This document shows positions 11,862-18,756 of a DNA stretch of 18,756 bases, one piece after another. The stretch covers positions 1 to 18,756 of the forward strand of contig JAIOSD010000060.1 of assembly GCA_021107835.1 (NCBI GenBank), read 5' to 3'. The number at the start of each line of letters is the position of its first letter. Positions within the stretch are counted from its first letter, which is position 1. The notes beneath the pieces were generated by a model that did not search any database, was not told the origin of the DNA, and saw nothing but the letters and a program-made list of their open reading frames with translations. The translations under genes and the position numbers were made by a program. The DNA comes from an archaeon. Its GTDB lineage: Archaea > Nanobdellota > Nanobdellia > SCGC-AAA011-G17 > PNOQ01.

Positions 11862-12152
11862 ATGGCAAAAAAAATAATTTATAATGGTCTGAGTGAAGGG
11901 TTTTACGAAATTGGAAACTTTGAACAATTTATGTTAGATAATTACCCTAGTGCTATTCTTAAAAGAAGTGATGGATCTAGTTCACAGTTAGGGGAAAGTT
12001 TAAAATTCCATATCCCTATACTGGGGGTTCATGGTATGTATTTTGTAAATGGGGATGAAGAAGCCCTGGTTTGGGCAAACTGCCCTAACGAAGATGGAAT
12101 CGGTTTGTTACTTGAAAAAATAGGTTATGAAAGAGTTAGAACATTTTCCTAG
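11862..12152 (+). CDS. Unknown 96-aa protein
   Basis: A soluble alpha/beta-looking protein (MAKKIIYNGLSEGFYEIGNF ... LKFHIPILGVHGMYFVNGDE ... LLLEKIGYERVRTFS). The start is set by a TATA box (TTTTATAAA, about 11832-11840) exactly 26 bp upstream of the ATG at 11862. A longer in-frame opening from 11796 would begin ahead of the TATA and is rejected. No family is recognised. It is divergent from the MinD operon and convergent with NAC, whose stop is 20 bp away. Confidence 0.65.
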   Translation: MAKKIIYNGLSEGFYEIGNFEQFMLDNYPSAILKRSDGSSSQLGESLKFHIPILGVHGMYFVNGDEEALVWANCPNEDGIGLLLEKIGYERVRTFS

Positions 12153-12171
12153 ACTAAGTGAGCTATTAAAT

Positions 12172-12498
12172 TTATTCTTTTTTTAACTCTAGAATTGCTT
12201 CTGCTAAGTCTCCTGAAGTTTTTTGCAATGCTTCTTTAGCTTGTTCTTCAGAAACTTCTGCTTGTTCAGCAACTGTTTTAATATCTTCTTCAGAAATTGA
12301 GCTTTCTTCTGTAACTTCTCCTATTACTTGGAAAGTTTTTTGACCCATCATATCAACTTTTGTTACTTGTGGATTTTTTATAACTAAATTTTTTTCAGGA
12401 GTTTTGATTATCACTTCAGATGCATCGATTTCTTCTTGTTTAATACCCATTCGTTGCATTGCTTTTTGCATTTGTCGGGGATTCATTCCAGGCATCAT
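12172..12498 (-). CDS. nac: Archaeal nascent polypeptide-associated complex protein (NAC)
   Basis: A 108-aa NAC-alpha homologue that binds ribosomes and emerging nascent chains, as a homodimer in archaea. An N-terminal Met-rich ribosome-contact helix (MMPGMNPRQMQKAMQRMGIK) leads into a NAC beta-barrel core (VIIKTPEKNLVIKNPQVTKV ... KTFQVIGEV) and then a C-terminal UBA domain (EDIKTVAEQAEVSEEQAKEA, then ILELKKE). The ATG at 12498 was chosen over a TTG at 12513, because the family starts with this Met-rich helix and the TTG would overlap the upstream gene. It follows Sec61-beta with 2 bp between stop and start, so the two are one operon linking chain emergence to export. Confidence 0.93.
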   Translation of the reverse strand: MMPGMNPRQMQKAMQRMGIKQEEIDASEVIIKTPEKNLVIKNPQVTKVDMMGQKTFQVIGEVTEESSISEEDIKTVAEQAEVSEEQAKEALQKTSGDLAEAILELKKE

Positions 12499-12500
12499 TT

Positions 12501-12671
12501 TTAACCAAACCAACTAGCTCCGTAAGTGTGAAAAATTATTTCTATTAAAATTATTAAAATTATAAAGATTACTACTACCCCTGGTTTGAATTGGATCTTT
12601 GTGTGGGAATCTTCTGAGTATCTAATTAATCCACCCATTCCAGATGGTAATTGAACTTTGTTGTCTGCCAT
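12501..12671 (-). CDS. secG: Preprotein translocase Sec61-beta subunit
   Basis: A 56-aa tail-anchored protein. The N-terminal cytosolic part reads MADNKVQLPSGMGGLIRYSE and keeps the family pattern LPSGMGGLIRY. It is followed by DSHTKIQFKPG and one hydrophobic helix of about 17 residues (about 32-48). This is the small, non-essential subunit of the SecYE-beta channel at the cell membrane. The ATG at 12671 lies 26-27 bp from a strong TATA (TTTATAAA, 12694-12701), a classic leaderless gene. NAC follows 2 bp after its stop. It is short and easily overlooked, but the family pattern is clear. Confidence 0.88.
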   Translation of the reverse strand: MADNKVQLPSGMGGLIRYSEDSHTKIQFKPGVVVIFIILIILIEIIFHTYGASWFG

Positions 12672-12713
12672 AATGTTTTAGATAAATAAGTAGTTTATAA
12701 ATGTTTCTTCTTC

Positions 12714-12817
12714 CTGAATTACGCTAAATTTATTGCTAAAAAAGTATTGAATTAGCTGAACATGCTAACCGTAAAACTGTAAGAGGGATGTTTTATTGGC
12801 TAGATAATTTTAGCTAG
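12714..12817 (+). pseudogene. Archaeal histone remnant (truncated, frameshifted)
   Basis: The plus strand reads LNYAKFIAKKVL in one frame. After a one-base loss near 12749-12750 it continues as ELAEHANRKTVRG in another. Joined as AKKVLELAEHANRKTVRG, this matches the last helices of archaeal histone folds (pattern LAxHAxRKTV), including the Arg-Lys-Thr that binds DNA. The N-terminal half (first helix and first loop) is missing and no start is present. After TVRG the sequence diverges (MFYWLDNFS, stop). It is a broken copy, not a working histone. It lies between the Sec61-beta promoter and the convergent gene at 12810, overlapping that gene's stop. Confidence 0.65.
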
Positions 12818-13193
12818 AGAGATGAACTAATTCATAACATCCTGATTCAAAAGAATACATATCTAAAGAACCTCCAGCCATAACTTCTAATCTTTCTGCT
12901 TCACTATATTTTCCAGCAGTTCTAAGGACGTTTACGACATCTATACAATAAGCAAATCTTGAATTCTCAGGGATATCGAAACTTGCTCCAGTTTGTTTTT
13001 CAATTGATTCTTTAGTGAAAATTGTTGGAACTATCAAACCAACCAAACCAGTCCTTATTTCCAAGGGGGTATCTTTATCTTCACCAGGTTTTGTGACTAA
13101 AATTTCTTCCCATTCCCCCCTAAAAAATACACCAGGCTTACCAAACATTGCCATAACTTCGTTTGATCCATGAATTTGAATTGTTCTTGACAT
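12810..13193 (-). CDS. Unknown 127-aa soluble protein
   Basis: A 127-aa protein with a beta-rich N-terminal half (RTIQIHGSNEVMAMFGKPGV, then FFRGEWEEILVTKPGED) and a helical C-terminal part (DVVNVLRTAGKYSEAERLEV). No catalytic motif or family is recognised. A TATA (TTTATAAG on the plus strand, near 13216-13223) lies about 26 bp from the ATG at 13193, so it is leaderless and a real start. Its 3' end overlaps the histone remnant by 8 bp. Confidence 0.65.
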   Translation of the reverse strand: MSRTIQIHGSNEVMAMFGKPGVFFRGEWEEILVTKPGEDKDTPLEIRTGLVGLIVPTIFTKESIEKQTGASFDIPENSRFAYCIDVVNVLRTAGKYSEAERLEVMAGGSLDMYSFESGCYELVHLSS

Positions 13194-13302
13194 TTATTTG
13201 GTGAATGAAGAACAATTTATAAGAATATCTATTGGAGAAATATTACGTGCACATAAAACAGAAATTTTTTCCTTTATTTTTGCCCATACAACATTAAATA
13301 GT

Positions 13303-14334
13303 CTATTTAGATACTCCAGATTCTAATATTTTAAATCTATTTTTACTAGAATCTATTTCAATTTTAACCCCTAACGGAATAGTAATAATTGGATCTGTGT
13401 GTCCAATATCCACGTTGTATAATATTGGGAAATTATAATCCCTTGTATTATATGAGATAATATCCTTTAATTGTTTAATTTGTTCCTTGGTATAACCAAA
13501 CCCCCTTCCAAAAACAATACCTTTAATTTGTTTGAATAAACCTAAGTTTCTCAAATCACCTAAGGCAGAATCCATATTCTCCAAACTTTCTCCTTTTCTA
13601 AAATCTTCCCCTTCTGGAGTTTCTAACAATAAAATCTTCCCCTTAAAATCTGGCCAATATTCTGTTCCTGCTAAATGTAAGATTACTGGCAAGCATCCAC
13701 CGAGAATTTTTCCTTTAGCTTTCCCTTTCTTTAACCATTCATACCCTTTATTTTCTTTGTATTTTCTCTTTTTCTTTAAATCATCTTTATTTATCCAATT
13801 TACACTTTTATCATCTGTCCATTGTTTAGAAGGTTTAATTTCTCCGATGGAAGATGTTACAGCTTTGAAAAAATGATTAGATGTAAATTCATCTGGTTTT
13901 GGATTATCTCCAAACTGCGTGATTACGGCAGGCCCATAAAAACAAACTAAACCAGTTTTGGAATACAAAGCTAAATGTAAACTTGTGATATCCGAGTATC
14001 CACAGAAAATTTTAGGGTTTTTCTTTATAGTTTCAAAATCTAAGTATTCCAAAGTTTGATGGGATGTGTTTCCGCCTATTGTTGTTATTATAGCCTTAAT
14101 CCTACTATCCTTAAAAGCATCCATGATATCTTTAGCTCTGTTTTCAGCAGTATCAGAACTAATGCCTAAATTTTTTTTAGCTGTAGAAAATATTTTTACT
14201 TTATAGCCCAATTCTTCAAAAAACTTCTTCCCTTTTTCAAGCCGATGTAAGGTTAAGACTGCAAATCCTGAAGCAGGAGCTATGAAAGCTATTGTATCGC
14301 CTTTCTCCAATTTCAGGGGTTTTATCAATTTCAT
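13303..14334 (-). CDS. S66-family peptidase (LD-carboxypeptidase / MccF-like)
   Basis: A 343-aa serine peptidase of the S66 clan. It opens LEKGDTIAFIAPASG, then carries IGGNTSHQTLEYLD and the nucleophile block FCGYSDITSLH (Ser114). Glu238 (LLLETPEGE) and His312 (NVDIGHTDPIITIPLG) complete a Ser-Glu-His triad. Family members trim the tetrapeptide of murein or cleave amide-linked antimicrobials such as microcin C7. A DPANN archaeon has no murein, so detoxification of a peptide-nucleotide antibiotic or use of host or environmental peptides is more likely (inference). A TATA-like TTTTATATTTG about 27 bp upstream supports the ATG at 14334. Confidence 0.9.
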   Translation of the reverse strand: MKLIKPLKLEKGDTIAFIAPASGFAVLTLHRLEKGKKFFEELGYKVKIFSTAKKNLGISSDTAENRAKDIMDAFKDSRIKAIITTIGGNTSHQTLEYLDFETIKKNPKIFCGYSDITSLHLALYSKTGLVCFYGPAVITQFGDNPKPDEFTSNHFFKAVTSSIGEIKPSKQWTDDKSVNWINKDDLKKKRKYKENKGYEWLKKGKAKGKILGGCLPVILHLAGTEYWPDFKGKILLLETPEGEDFRKGESLENMDSALGDLRNLGLFKQIKGIVFGRGFGYTKEQIKQLKDIISYNTRDYNFPILYNVDIGHTDPIITIPLGVKIEIDSSKNRFKILESGVSK

Positions 14335-14545
14335 ATCAATCTAACCAAATTTTACAAATATAAAAATCAATCGGTTTGAGATAGATTATCCCGACCCCAC
14401 AAAAGTTAATTTCTATACTATTTGAAGATATATTAGTATTTATCAAAAAGATTCCCACTATTTATACAAATAGACTGTCACTTTTTTAGCTTGCCAAGTA
14501 GGAGAGATAAACTTTTATATTCCAATGGTTAACTTATTTACTAAT

Positions 14546-15913
14546 ATGGATAAAGAATTAAATCGCCTGATAAAACAAGGAGAATCATATAATCTAGAAT
14601 TTAAAGAATCTCTGAATAGTTCTATTGCTAAAGAGATGTGTGCTTTTGCAAATACTAATGGTGGTAAGATTTTATTGGGTGTAAAAGATGATGGCAAAAT
14701 CAAAGGAATAAATATAACAAACAGATTAAAATCTCAGATACAGAATTATGCAAGAAACATAAAACCTTCTATTAAAATAGATATAACTAATATTGATAAT
14801 GTTCTAATTATTGATGTTTTTGATAGTGATGATAAGCCTCATTCTGTTGGGGGCAACTTTTATCTAAGAGATGGTGCAAATTCACAAAAATTAGAAAGAG
14901 ATGAAGTAAGAGATTTATTTATTAGTGAAAATTATATGAGGTTTGATGATATCCCGCACAAAAAGTTTGACTTGGATAAGGATTTTGATAAAGAGAAATT
15001 TAATTTTTTCTTAGACAAAGCAAACATAAGTAAAGTCCTTGATAAGAAGCAAATATTAGAGAATCTGAAACTTTTGGAGAATGAAAAACTAAGAAACGCT
15101 GGTGTACTGTTATTCTGCCATAGAGTTAGCAAATTCTTTTTAAATGCGACTATAAGCTGTGTTTTGTATCACGGAGATAATAAGTATAAAATATTAGATA
15201 GAAAAGAATTCGATGAGGATTTGTACTCCAATTATCAGAATGCCTTGACTTACTTAAAATCCAATCTAAAAGTTGAATATATTATCAAAGGCGGCCCTCG
15301 TGAAGAAAAAATAGAAATACCTGAAGATGCTTTAAGAGAAGCAATATTGAATGCTATTGCCCATAGAGATTATTTCTCTACCGCACATATACAGGTGGAT
15401 GTTTATCAGGATAGAATTGAGATAATTAATCCTGGCGGTTTGATTGGTAATTTAACTTTGAAAGATTTGTATAAGAAAAGCGTTCCAAGAAATCCTTTAT
15501 TATTTGGACTGATGCAGAGAATGGAGTTAGCTGAAAAATCTGGTTCTGGATTGCTCCGTATTGATAATGCAATGAAAGAGTATAAGTTAAGTAAACCTAA
15601 GATTGATGTAAATAAAAATTTCTTTGGTATTACTTTTGTTAGACCTACAGATAGTTATGAGGAAAGAGTTTTAGGTAAGAAGTTCGGTGACCTAGAAAAG
15701 GACCTAGAAAAGGACCTAGAAAAATTAACTGAAAATCAAAGAAAAATTGTCATTGAAATGAAGAAAAATCCTAACATAACCCAAAAAGAATTAAGTGATA
15801 TTATTAAAATTACTGAAAAGAATATAAGGAAGAACATAAAGAAACTTAAGGATTTAGGTTTAGTTAAGAGAGTTGGTCCTGCTAAAGGGGGTCATTGGGA
15901 AGTTAAAAGTTAA
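14546..15913 (+). CDS. AlbA_2 / RecG-like ATP-binding regulator with C-terminal wHTH
   Basis: A 455-aa protein. The N-terminal AlbA_2 (Schlafen-like) domain covers about 10-110 (YNLEFKESLNSSIAKEMCAF ... GGKILLGVKDDGKIKGI). An ATPase-like module follows at about 260-345 with an N-box (REAILNAIAHRDY), IEIINPGG and KSGSGLLRI. A DLEKDLEKDLEK linker (382-393) leads to a winged-helix domain at about 394-455 (NITQKELSDIIKITEKNIRK). Such proteins are usually transcription regulators or defence-related factors and travel widely between genomes. The start is the ATG at 14546, because the TATA (TTTTATAT, 14513-14520) is about 29 bp upstream; the ATG at 14525 would be too close to it. The gene stands alone between two minus-strand genes. 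Confidence 0.85.
   Translation: MDKELNRLIKQGESYNLEFKESLNSSIAKEMCAFANTNGGKILLGVKDDGKIKGINITNRLKSQIQNYARNIKPSIKIDITNIDNVLIIDVFDSDDKPHSVGGNFYLRDGANSQKLERDEVRDLFISENYMRFDDIPHKKFDLDKDFDKEKFNFFLDKANISKVLDKKQILENLKLLENEKLRNAGVLLFCHRVSKFFLNATISCVLYHGDNKYKILDRKEFDEDLYSNYQNALTYLKSNLKVEYIIKGGPREEKIEIPEDALREAILNAIAHRDYFSTAHIQVDVYQDRIEIINPGGLIGNLTLKDLYKKSVPRNPLLFGLMQRMELAEKSGSGLLRIDNAMKEYKLSKPKIDVNKNFFGITFVRPTDSYEERVLGKKFGDLEKDLEKDLEKLTENQRKIVIEMKKNPNITQKELSDIIKITEKNIRKNIKKLKDLGLVKRVGPAKGGHWEVKS
15689..15724 (+). repeat. In-frame 12-bp tandem repeat (DLEK x3)
   Basis: GACCTAGAAAAG is repeated three times, the last copy ending in A. It encodes DLEK-DLEK-DLEK between the ATPase-like and winged-helix domains of the AlbA_2 protein. 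The copies are almost identical at DNA level, so this looks like recent slippage and may vary between strains without breaking the frame. Confidence 0.85.
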
Positions 15914-16091
15914 TTCCTTCTTTTTCTAAATGTGGTAAAATAAAGGAAAATTAATGATTTTCCTATACTAATGTAATATATCGATATTTTGAGTTATTTA
16001 TAAAGGAGACCGATATAATGCTGTGGAAGGAGATAAACGTTTCTAATCTACTCTGGAAGTCTTAAATCACTAATTTCATCTTTTAGAAATT
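15914..16091. other. Intergenic region with hairpin and orphan TATA
   Basis: An inverted repeat with 7-bp arms (AGGAAAA at 15944-15950, TTTTCCT at 15958-15964) follows the AlbA_2 gene and may end transcription. A TATA-like TTTATAAA at about 15997-16004 has no clear gene behind it, only a 15-codon frame from 16018. On the minus strand 16048-16091 reads as an out-of-frame extension of the patatin gene (EFLKDEISDLRLPE, stop). Confidence 0.4.
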
Positions 16092-16943
16092 CTAGTTTTG
16101 TATTTTCTTTTTAAGTAGTCGTTTAATTTGGGGCAAGGATTCTTTCGCAATTCTTTCTCCTTCTCCTATTATTTTTTGTATTTCGTAGGACTTTGATGAA
16201 TTGTAATGGGGGATTTTTGGTCTGATAATTAATACTTTTTCATCTTCTTCACTAACATTAAATTTGACGGATTGTGTTCTAAGAATGTCATACGAACGCA
16301 TTAGTGTTTTAAAAATATTTGGATTTTTTATTTCGACCTTATTTGTTACTGTTAAATCCACACCTATTACAACATCTGCACCCATTTTTTTAACTATATC
16401 TGTCGGGGTGGGATTTATTATTGCCCCATCTGCTAATAATTTTCCATTTAATCTTATTGGGGGGAATATCCCTGGAATACTGATACTAACCATTATTGCA
16501 TCTGCTAATTTGCCTTTTTCTATTATGAATTCTTTTCCAGATTCTAAATCTGTTGTAACAATTTTTAAAGGGACTTTCATATCCTTAAATGAACTATCTT
16601 GGAAGGTCTCTTTAATGAATTTTTTAATTCGATTCCCTGAAATCAATGAATTTTTAGGGAAAGTTATATCTATTAATCTTACTAAATCTTTTTTTGTTAA
16701 TGAAGTTGCTTTTCTTTCTAATTCTTCGATACTAGTAAGGGCATAATATGCCCCAACTAAAGAACCCATGCTTGTTCCTGCAATAAAATCTATTGGAATA
16801 TTATTTTCTTTTAATACCTTTAACACACCAATATGTGCTAATCCAAAAATGCCCCCACTACCTAAAGCGAGTCCAACCTTTAGTTTTGGTTTTTCTTTCT
16901 TACCTAACCACTTACCAATTTTTTTTAATGGGCGTAATTTCAT
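16092..16943 (-). CDS. Patatin-like phospholipase (RssA-type)
   Basis: A 283-aa patatin-fold hydrolase. It shows the oxyanion loop GSGGIFG (28-34), the nucleophile elbow GTSMG with Ser58, and the Asp of the catalytic dyad in ADGA (Asp172). A basic N-terminus (MKLRPLKKIGKWLGKKEKPK) could bind acidic lipids. Such enzymes release fatty acids from ester lipids; archaeal ether lipids lack that bond, so the substrate is open. A TATA (GGTTTAAATC on the minus strand, centred near 16973) is about 30 bp upstream. The frame ends KKKIQN. One extra A in the A5-G-A4 run near 16110 would instead give a tail ENTKLEFLKDEISDLRLPE stopping at 16048, so the C-terminus may be frameshifted. Confidence 0.9.
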   Translation of the reverse strand: MKLRPLKKIGKWLGKKEKPKLKVGLALGSGGIFGLAHIGVLKVLKENNIPIDFIAGTSMGSLVGAYYALTSIEELERKATSLTKKDLVRLIDITFPKNSLISGNRIKKFIKETFQDSSFKDMKVPLKIVTTDLESGKEFIIEKGKLADAIMVSISIPGIFPPIRLNGKLLADGAIINPTPTDIVKKMGADVVIGVDLTVTNKVEIKNPNIFKTLMRSYDILRTQSVKFNVSEEDEKVLIIRPKIPHYNSSKSYEIQKIIGEGERIAKESLPQIKRLLKKKIQN

Positions 16944-17088
16944 TTTTTATTTATCTTATTGTATTTGAGATTTAAACCTTTCTTTTTTTGTGTTAAACAA
17001 TAAAAGACACATTAAGTTTAAAAGTGTTGTTCAAGGAAAAGCAAAATTTATTAAGCAATTGTAAACTAGTTTTAGAGCATATTAGAAA

Positions 17089-18240
17089 ATGAACATTCTT
17101 AAGTTTCTTGGATTGGGGAAGAGTAAGGAAATAATAAGTTCTAAAGAAAGAATAAGCCCTAAAGATTTGAAAGATTGGATTAATAATAAAACAATAGAAG
17201 TTGAGAAAGAAGAAAAAAATCTTTTAGAATTAATTAAAGAACAGATTTTTAAACTTATCAAAGAACTTGAAGAAGAAACTGAAATATTAGAAAATATAAA
17301 TGTAAAAAATATTAAGGATAGTGAAAGAATAAAATCTATAGCAGAAGGGAATCTAAATAAGTATATTCTTCATCTTAAAAAATTAGTAAGAGAATTAAGG
17401 AAATTAGAATTGAATCAACTTCCTTATTTGATAGAAAGAGTTGATATAATAACTTTTGAATTTCAGAAAAATTCTAGAATAAATTATGAAAAAGCGACTA
17501 TTCTTGTTGGGAAAGAAGTGATAAATACTAAAGATAGTTTAAAGAATTTCATTACTTATTTTAAAAAAACAGTAGAAAGAAATAAAGATTTGATTGAAAA
17601 GGTGAGTATCTTTAGTTTTGTTAAAAAAAAGGTAGAAGAAATAGAAAAAATTCAAGAACTAAAATCCCTAAATGATGATAAAAAACAAGAAATTGAGGGG
17701 AAAATTAAAGCTTTTGAAGATGAAAAAAAGTTTGTTAAAGATAATATTGAAAAAATCAAAAATACCAAGGGTTATTTAGATAAAAAAGTAGAAATTGAAA
17801 ATAAAAAAGATTATATTGCTAAAGAAAAAGATGGTCTAAAGAATTTATTTGATTTGAAATCATTAGCTAAAAAGTTTCATAGTGATAAAAAAAGAAGAGA
17901 GATTATAAAAGAATATAGGGAGAACTTTGATTATATGCTTTTGAAAGATAAAGGAGAAAAAATAATTAGTTTGCTAGATGAAGTTAAAAGCGAAACAATA
18001 TCTAAAAGGATAAAAGATATATTTGAAAGGCAAAGGGAGTTTGATGACTTACTAATTGAGAAAGATGAAGTTGAAGAGTATAAACTAAGAATAGGAAATA
18101 TTGATTCTCAAGTTAAAGATTTAGAATTTGATGTAGAATTATTAATAAAAAAACAAGATAAATTTGATGCAAATCTTTTAAGGATAACTAATTCAGTAAA
18201 AGAAGAATTAATTAAAATTGATGTTGAGTTGGATGATTAA
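17089..18240 (+). CDS. Long coiled-coil protein
   Basis: A 383-aa Lys/Glu-rich protein, almost wholly helical with heptad-like spacing. It begins MNILKFLGLGKSKEIISSKE, a short hydrophobic start that could be an amphipathic membrane contact, and then runs as coiled coil from about residue 30 to the end. A break lies near YIAKEKDGLKNLFDLKSLAK (about 245-264). No ATPase head, so it is not an SMC protein. A structural or scaffolding role is the best guess. TATA-like sequences lie at about 17012-17023 and 17045-17052; the latter gives a leader of about 14 nt. The stop is only 6 bp from the 3' end of the convergent RNase P RNA gene. Confidence 0.75.
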   Translation: MNILKFLGLGKSKEIISSKERISPKDLKDWINNKTIEVEKEEKNLLELIKEQIFKLIKELEEETEILENINVKNIKDSERIKSIAEGNLNKYILHLKKLVRELRKLELNQLPYLIERVDIITFEFQKNSRINYEKATILVGKEVINTKDSLKNFITYFKKTVERNKDLIEKVSIFSFVKKKVEEIEKIQELKSLNDDKKQEIEGKIKAFEDEKKFVKDNIEKIKNTKGYLDKKVEIENKKDYIAKEKDGLKNLFDLKSLAKKFHSDKKRREIIKEYRENFDYMLLKDKGEKIISLLDEVKSETISKRIKDIFERQREFDDLLIEKDEVEEYKLRIGNIDSQVKDLEFDVELLIKKQDKFDANLLRITNSVKEELIKIDVELDD

Positions 18241-18245
18241 GAAAG

Positions 18246-18547
18246 TGTAGGCAAGTGTAAGCCACTTTTTGTTAGGTTCTCGTAATCGAACGAACCATCC
18301 TGACATTCAACTAAGCGTCTTCAAGACTTGCACTAAGCCGGGACTCGCCGTTTCATCGTTTCCTTAGACCTTCTCAACTGGTTAACTCACTTTTGTTGCC
18401 AAAAGCTTCACAGCATCATTGGTTATAACGGTTTAAGGTCGTGCCGTTTCTGAGCGGTTGCCTCGGATTTCTCCGACTTAAAAAGCGACCGATATTTAGT
18501 GTGTGGACTTTCCTCCCATTGACAGGTTAGTCAGGCACTTACCTACA
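18246..18547 (-). ncRNA. rnpB: RNase P RNA, archaeal type
   Basis: This RNA is the catalytic subunit of RNase P, which cuts 5' leaders from pre-tRNAs. On the minus strand the ends pair perfectly over 12 bp as helix P1 (TGTAGGTAAGTG with CACTTGCCTACA, one G-T). Near the 5' end is the conserved GGGAGGAAAGTCCACAC (18501-18517, the CR-I region), and near the 3' end GTGGCTTAC (18257-18265, the CR-V region), which pair and form the core. The length of about 302 nt suits archaeal forms. A TATA (CCTTATAAACC on the minus strand, centred near 18572) is 25 bp ahead of the 5' end. Confidence 0.95.
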
Positions 18548-18600
18548 AGTATATTCTGCAGTATATGGTTTATAAGGTTAATGTTTTTTGCTTCATAAGA

Positions 18601-18608
18601 CTTATAAA
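18601..18608 (+). promoter_or_regulatory. TATA box of the gene at 18636
   Basis: CTTATAAA lies about 26 bp upstream of the expected start of transcription near 18631, 5 nt before the ATG. It is divergent from, and 30 bp away from, the RNase P RNA promoter. Confidence 0.55.
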
Positions 18609-18635
18609 TTTGTTGGGTTTCCTAATTTTGTGAGA

Positions 18636-18756
18636 ATGAATTGGTATGAAAAAACTATACAATATTTTGATTCTGTTCTGAGTTATTTTTCTCCTTCTGA
18701 AAGATTAGTTTATGAAGGAGTTGGGGGGATAGAAATCCAAGAAGAAGGTTTATCAG
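18636..18756 (+). CDS. Partial gene, N-terminus only
   Basis: An open frame runs from the ATG at 18636 to the window end (about 40 codons), starting MNWYEKTIQYFDSVLSYFSP and continuing SERLVYEGVGGIEIQEEGLS. A well-placed TATA box lies upstream, so it is a real gene start. Too little is visible to name a family. It is divergent from rnpB. Confidence 0.6.
   Translation, partial: MNWYEKTIQYFDSVLSYFSPSERLVYEGVGGIEIQEEGLS

Noticed and set aside
14502..16035. A cassette-like direct repeat around the AlbA_2 gene (GGAGATAAAC-like sequences near 14503 and 16027)
   Set aside because: Only about 8-10 bp agree and no gene tail is duplicated, unlike the three supported cassettes.
16018..16065. 15-codon frame behind the TATA at 15997-16004
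   Set aside because: Too short and too close to the TATA to be leaderless; no ribosome-binding site or recognisable peptide. Noted only as part of the intergenic region.

Overview
The window reads as a low-GC archaeal chromosome segment. The best guess is a small-genome DPANN lineage of the Pacearchaeota/Woesearchaeota type; this is inferred from gene style and not proven. The archaeal evidence is an archaeal-type RNase P RNA, a NAC protein, a tiny Sec61-beta subunit, an archaeal histone remnant, a MinD-type ATPase, LamG/dockerin-like surface proteins, and TATA boxes about 25-31 bp upstream of most start codons (mostly leaderless or short-leader mRNAs). Genes are tightly packed and many overlap or converge within a few bases. 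No gap above 300 bp lacks a gene.

Layout. 1-2106: small membrane or unknown proteins plus a winged-helix/nucleotidyltransferase protein. 2225-4102: a large LamG/dockerin-like surface protein. 4096-4419: unknown gene. 4565-5585: a small winged-helix-like protein and a second, short dockerin-like surface protein. 5593-6876: hisS. 6961-7092: an antitoxin-like small ORF. 7134-8023: unknown helical protein with a possible frameshift at its start. 8107-8959: CPBP membrane protease plus a zinc-ribbon membrane protein. 9056-9789: a free-standing LAGLIDADG endonuclease whose stop overlaps the 3' end of tRNA-His. 9874-10113: unknown. 10114-11778: a three-gene operon, two paralogous helical proteins followed by a MinD-like ATPase. 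11862-12152: unknown. 12172-12671: Sec61-beta and NAC (protein export and nascent-chain handling). 12714-12817: broken histone. 12810-13193: unknown. 13303-14334: S66 peptidase. 14546-15913: AlbA_2/ATPase-like/wHTH regulator. 16092-16943: patatin phospholipase. 17089-18240: coiled-coil protein. 18246-18547: RNase P RNA. 18636-18756: start of a further gene.

The most interesting signal is a repeated genomic architecture between 1208 and 8128. Three times, the last 23-74 bp of a minus-strand gene, including its stop codon, occurs a second time 0.7-1.1 kb further downstream. A one- or two-gene segment sits between the intact gene and its orphan tail. The targets are a 72-aa gene, hisS and a CPBP protease gene. 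The cargos are a wHTH-nucleotidyltransferase, a wHTH-like protein plus a surface protein, and an unknown helical protein. In all three segments the lead gene is driven by the same 16-bp promoter block (AGAAAGAYTTATATAC), which I did not find elsewhere in the window. This looks like a family of small cassettes inserted at the 3' ends of protein genes so that the host gene stays intact. No recombinase is visible here, so the mechanism is unknown.

A second theme is a set of possible single-base deletions in A-rich runs (near 4804, 7961 and 16110). Each would extend a reading frame if one A were added. They may be sequencing errors, decaying genes or slippage sites.
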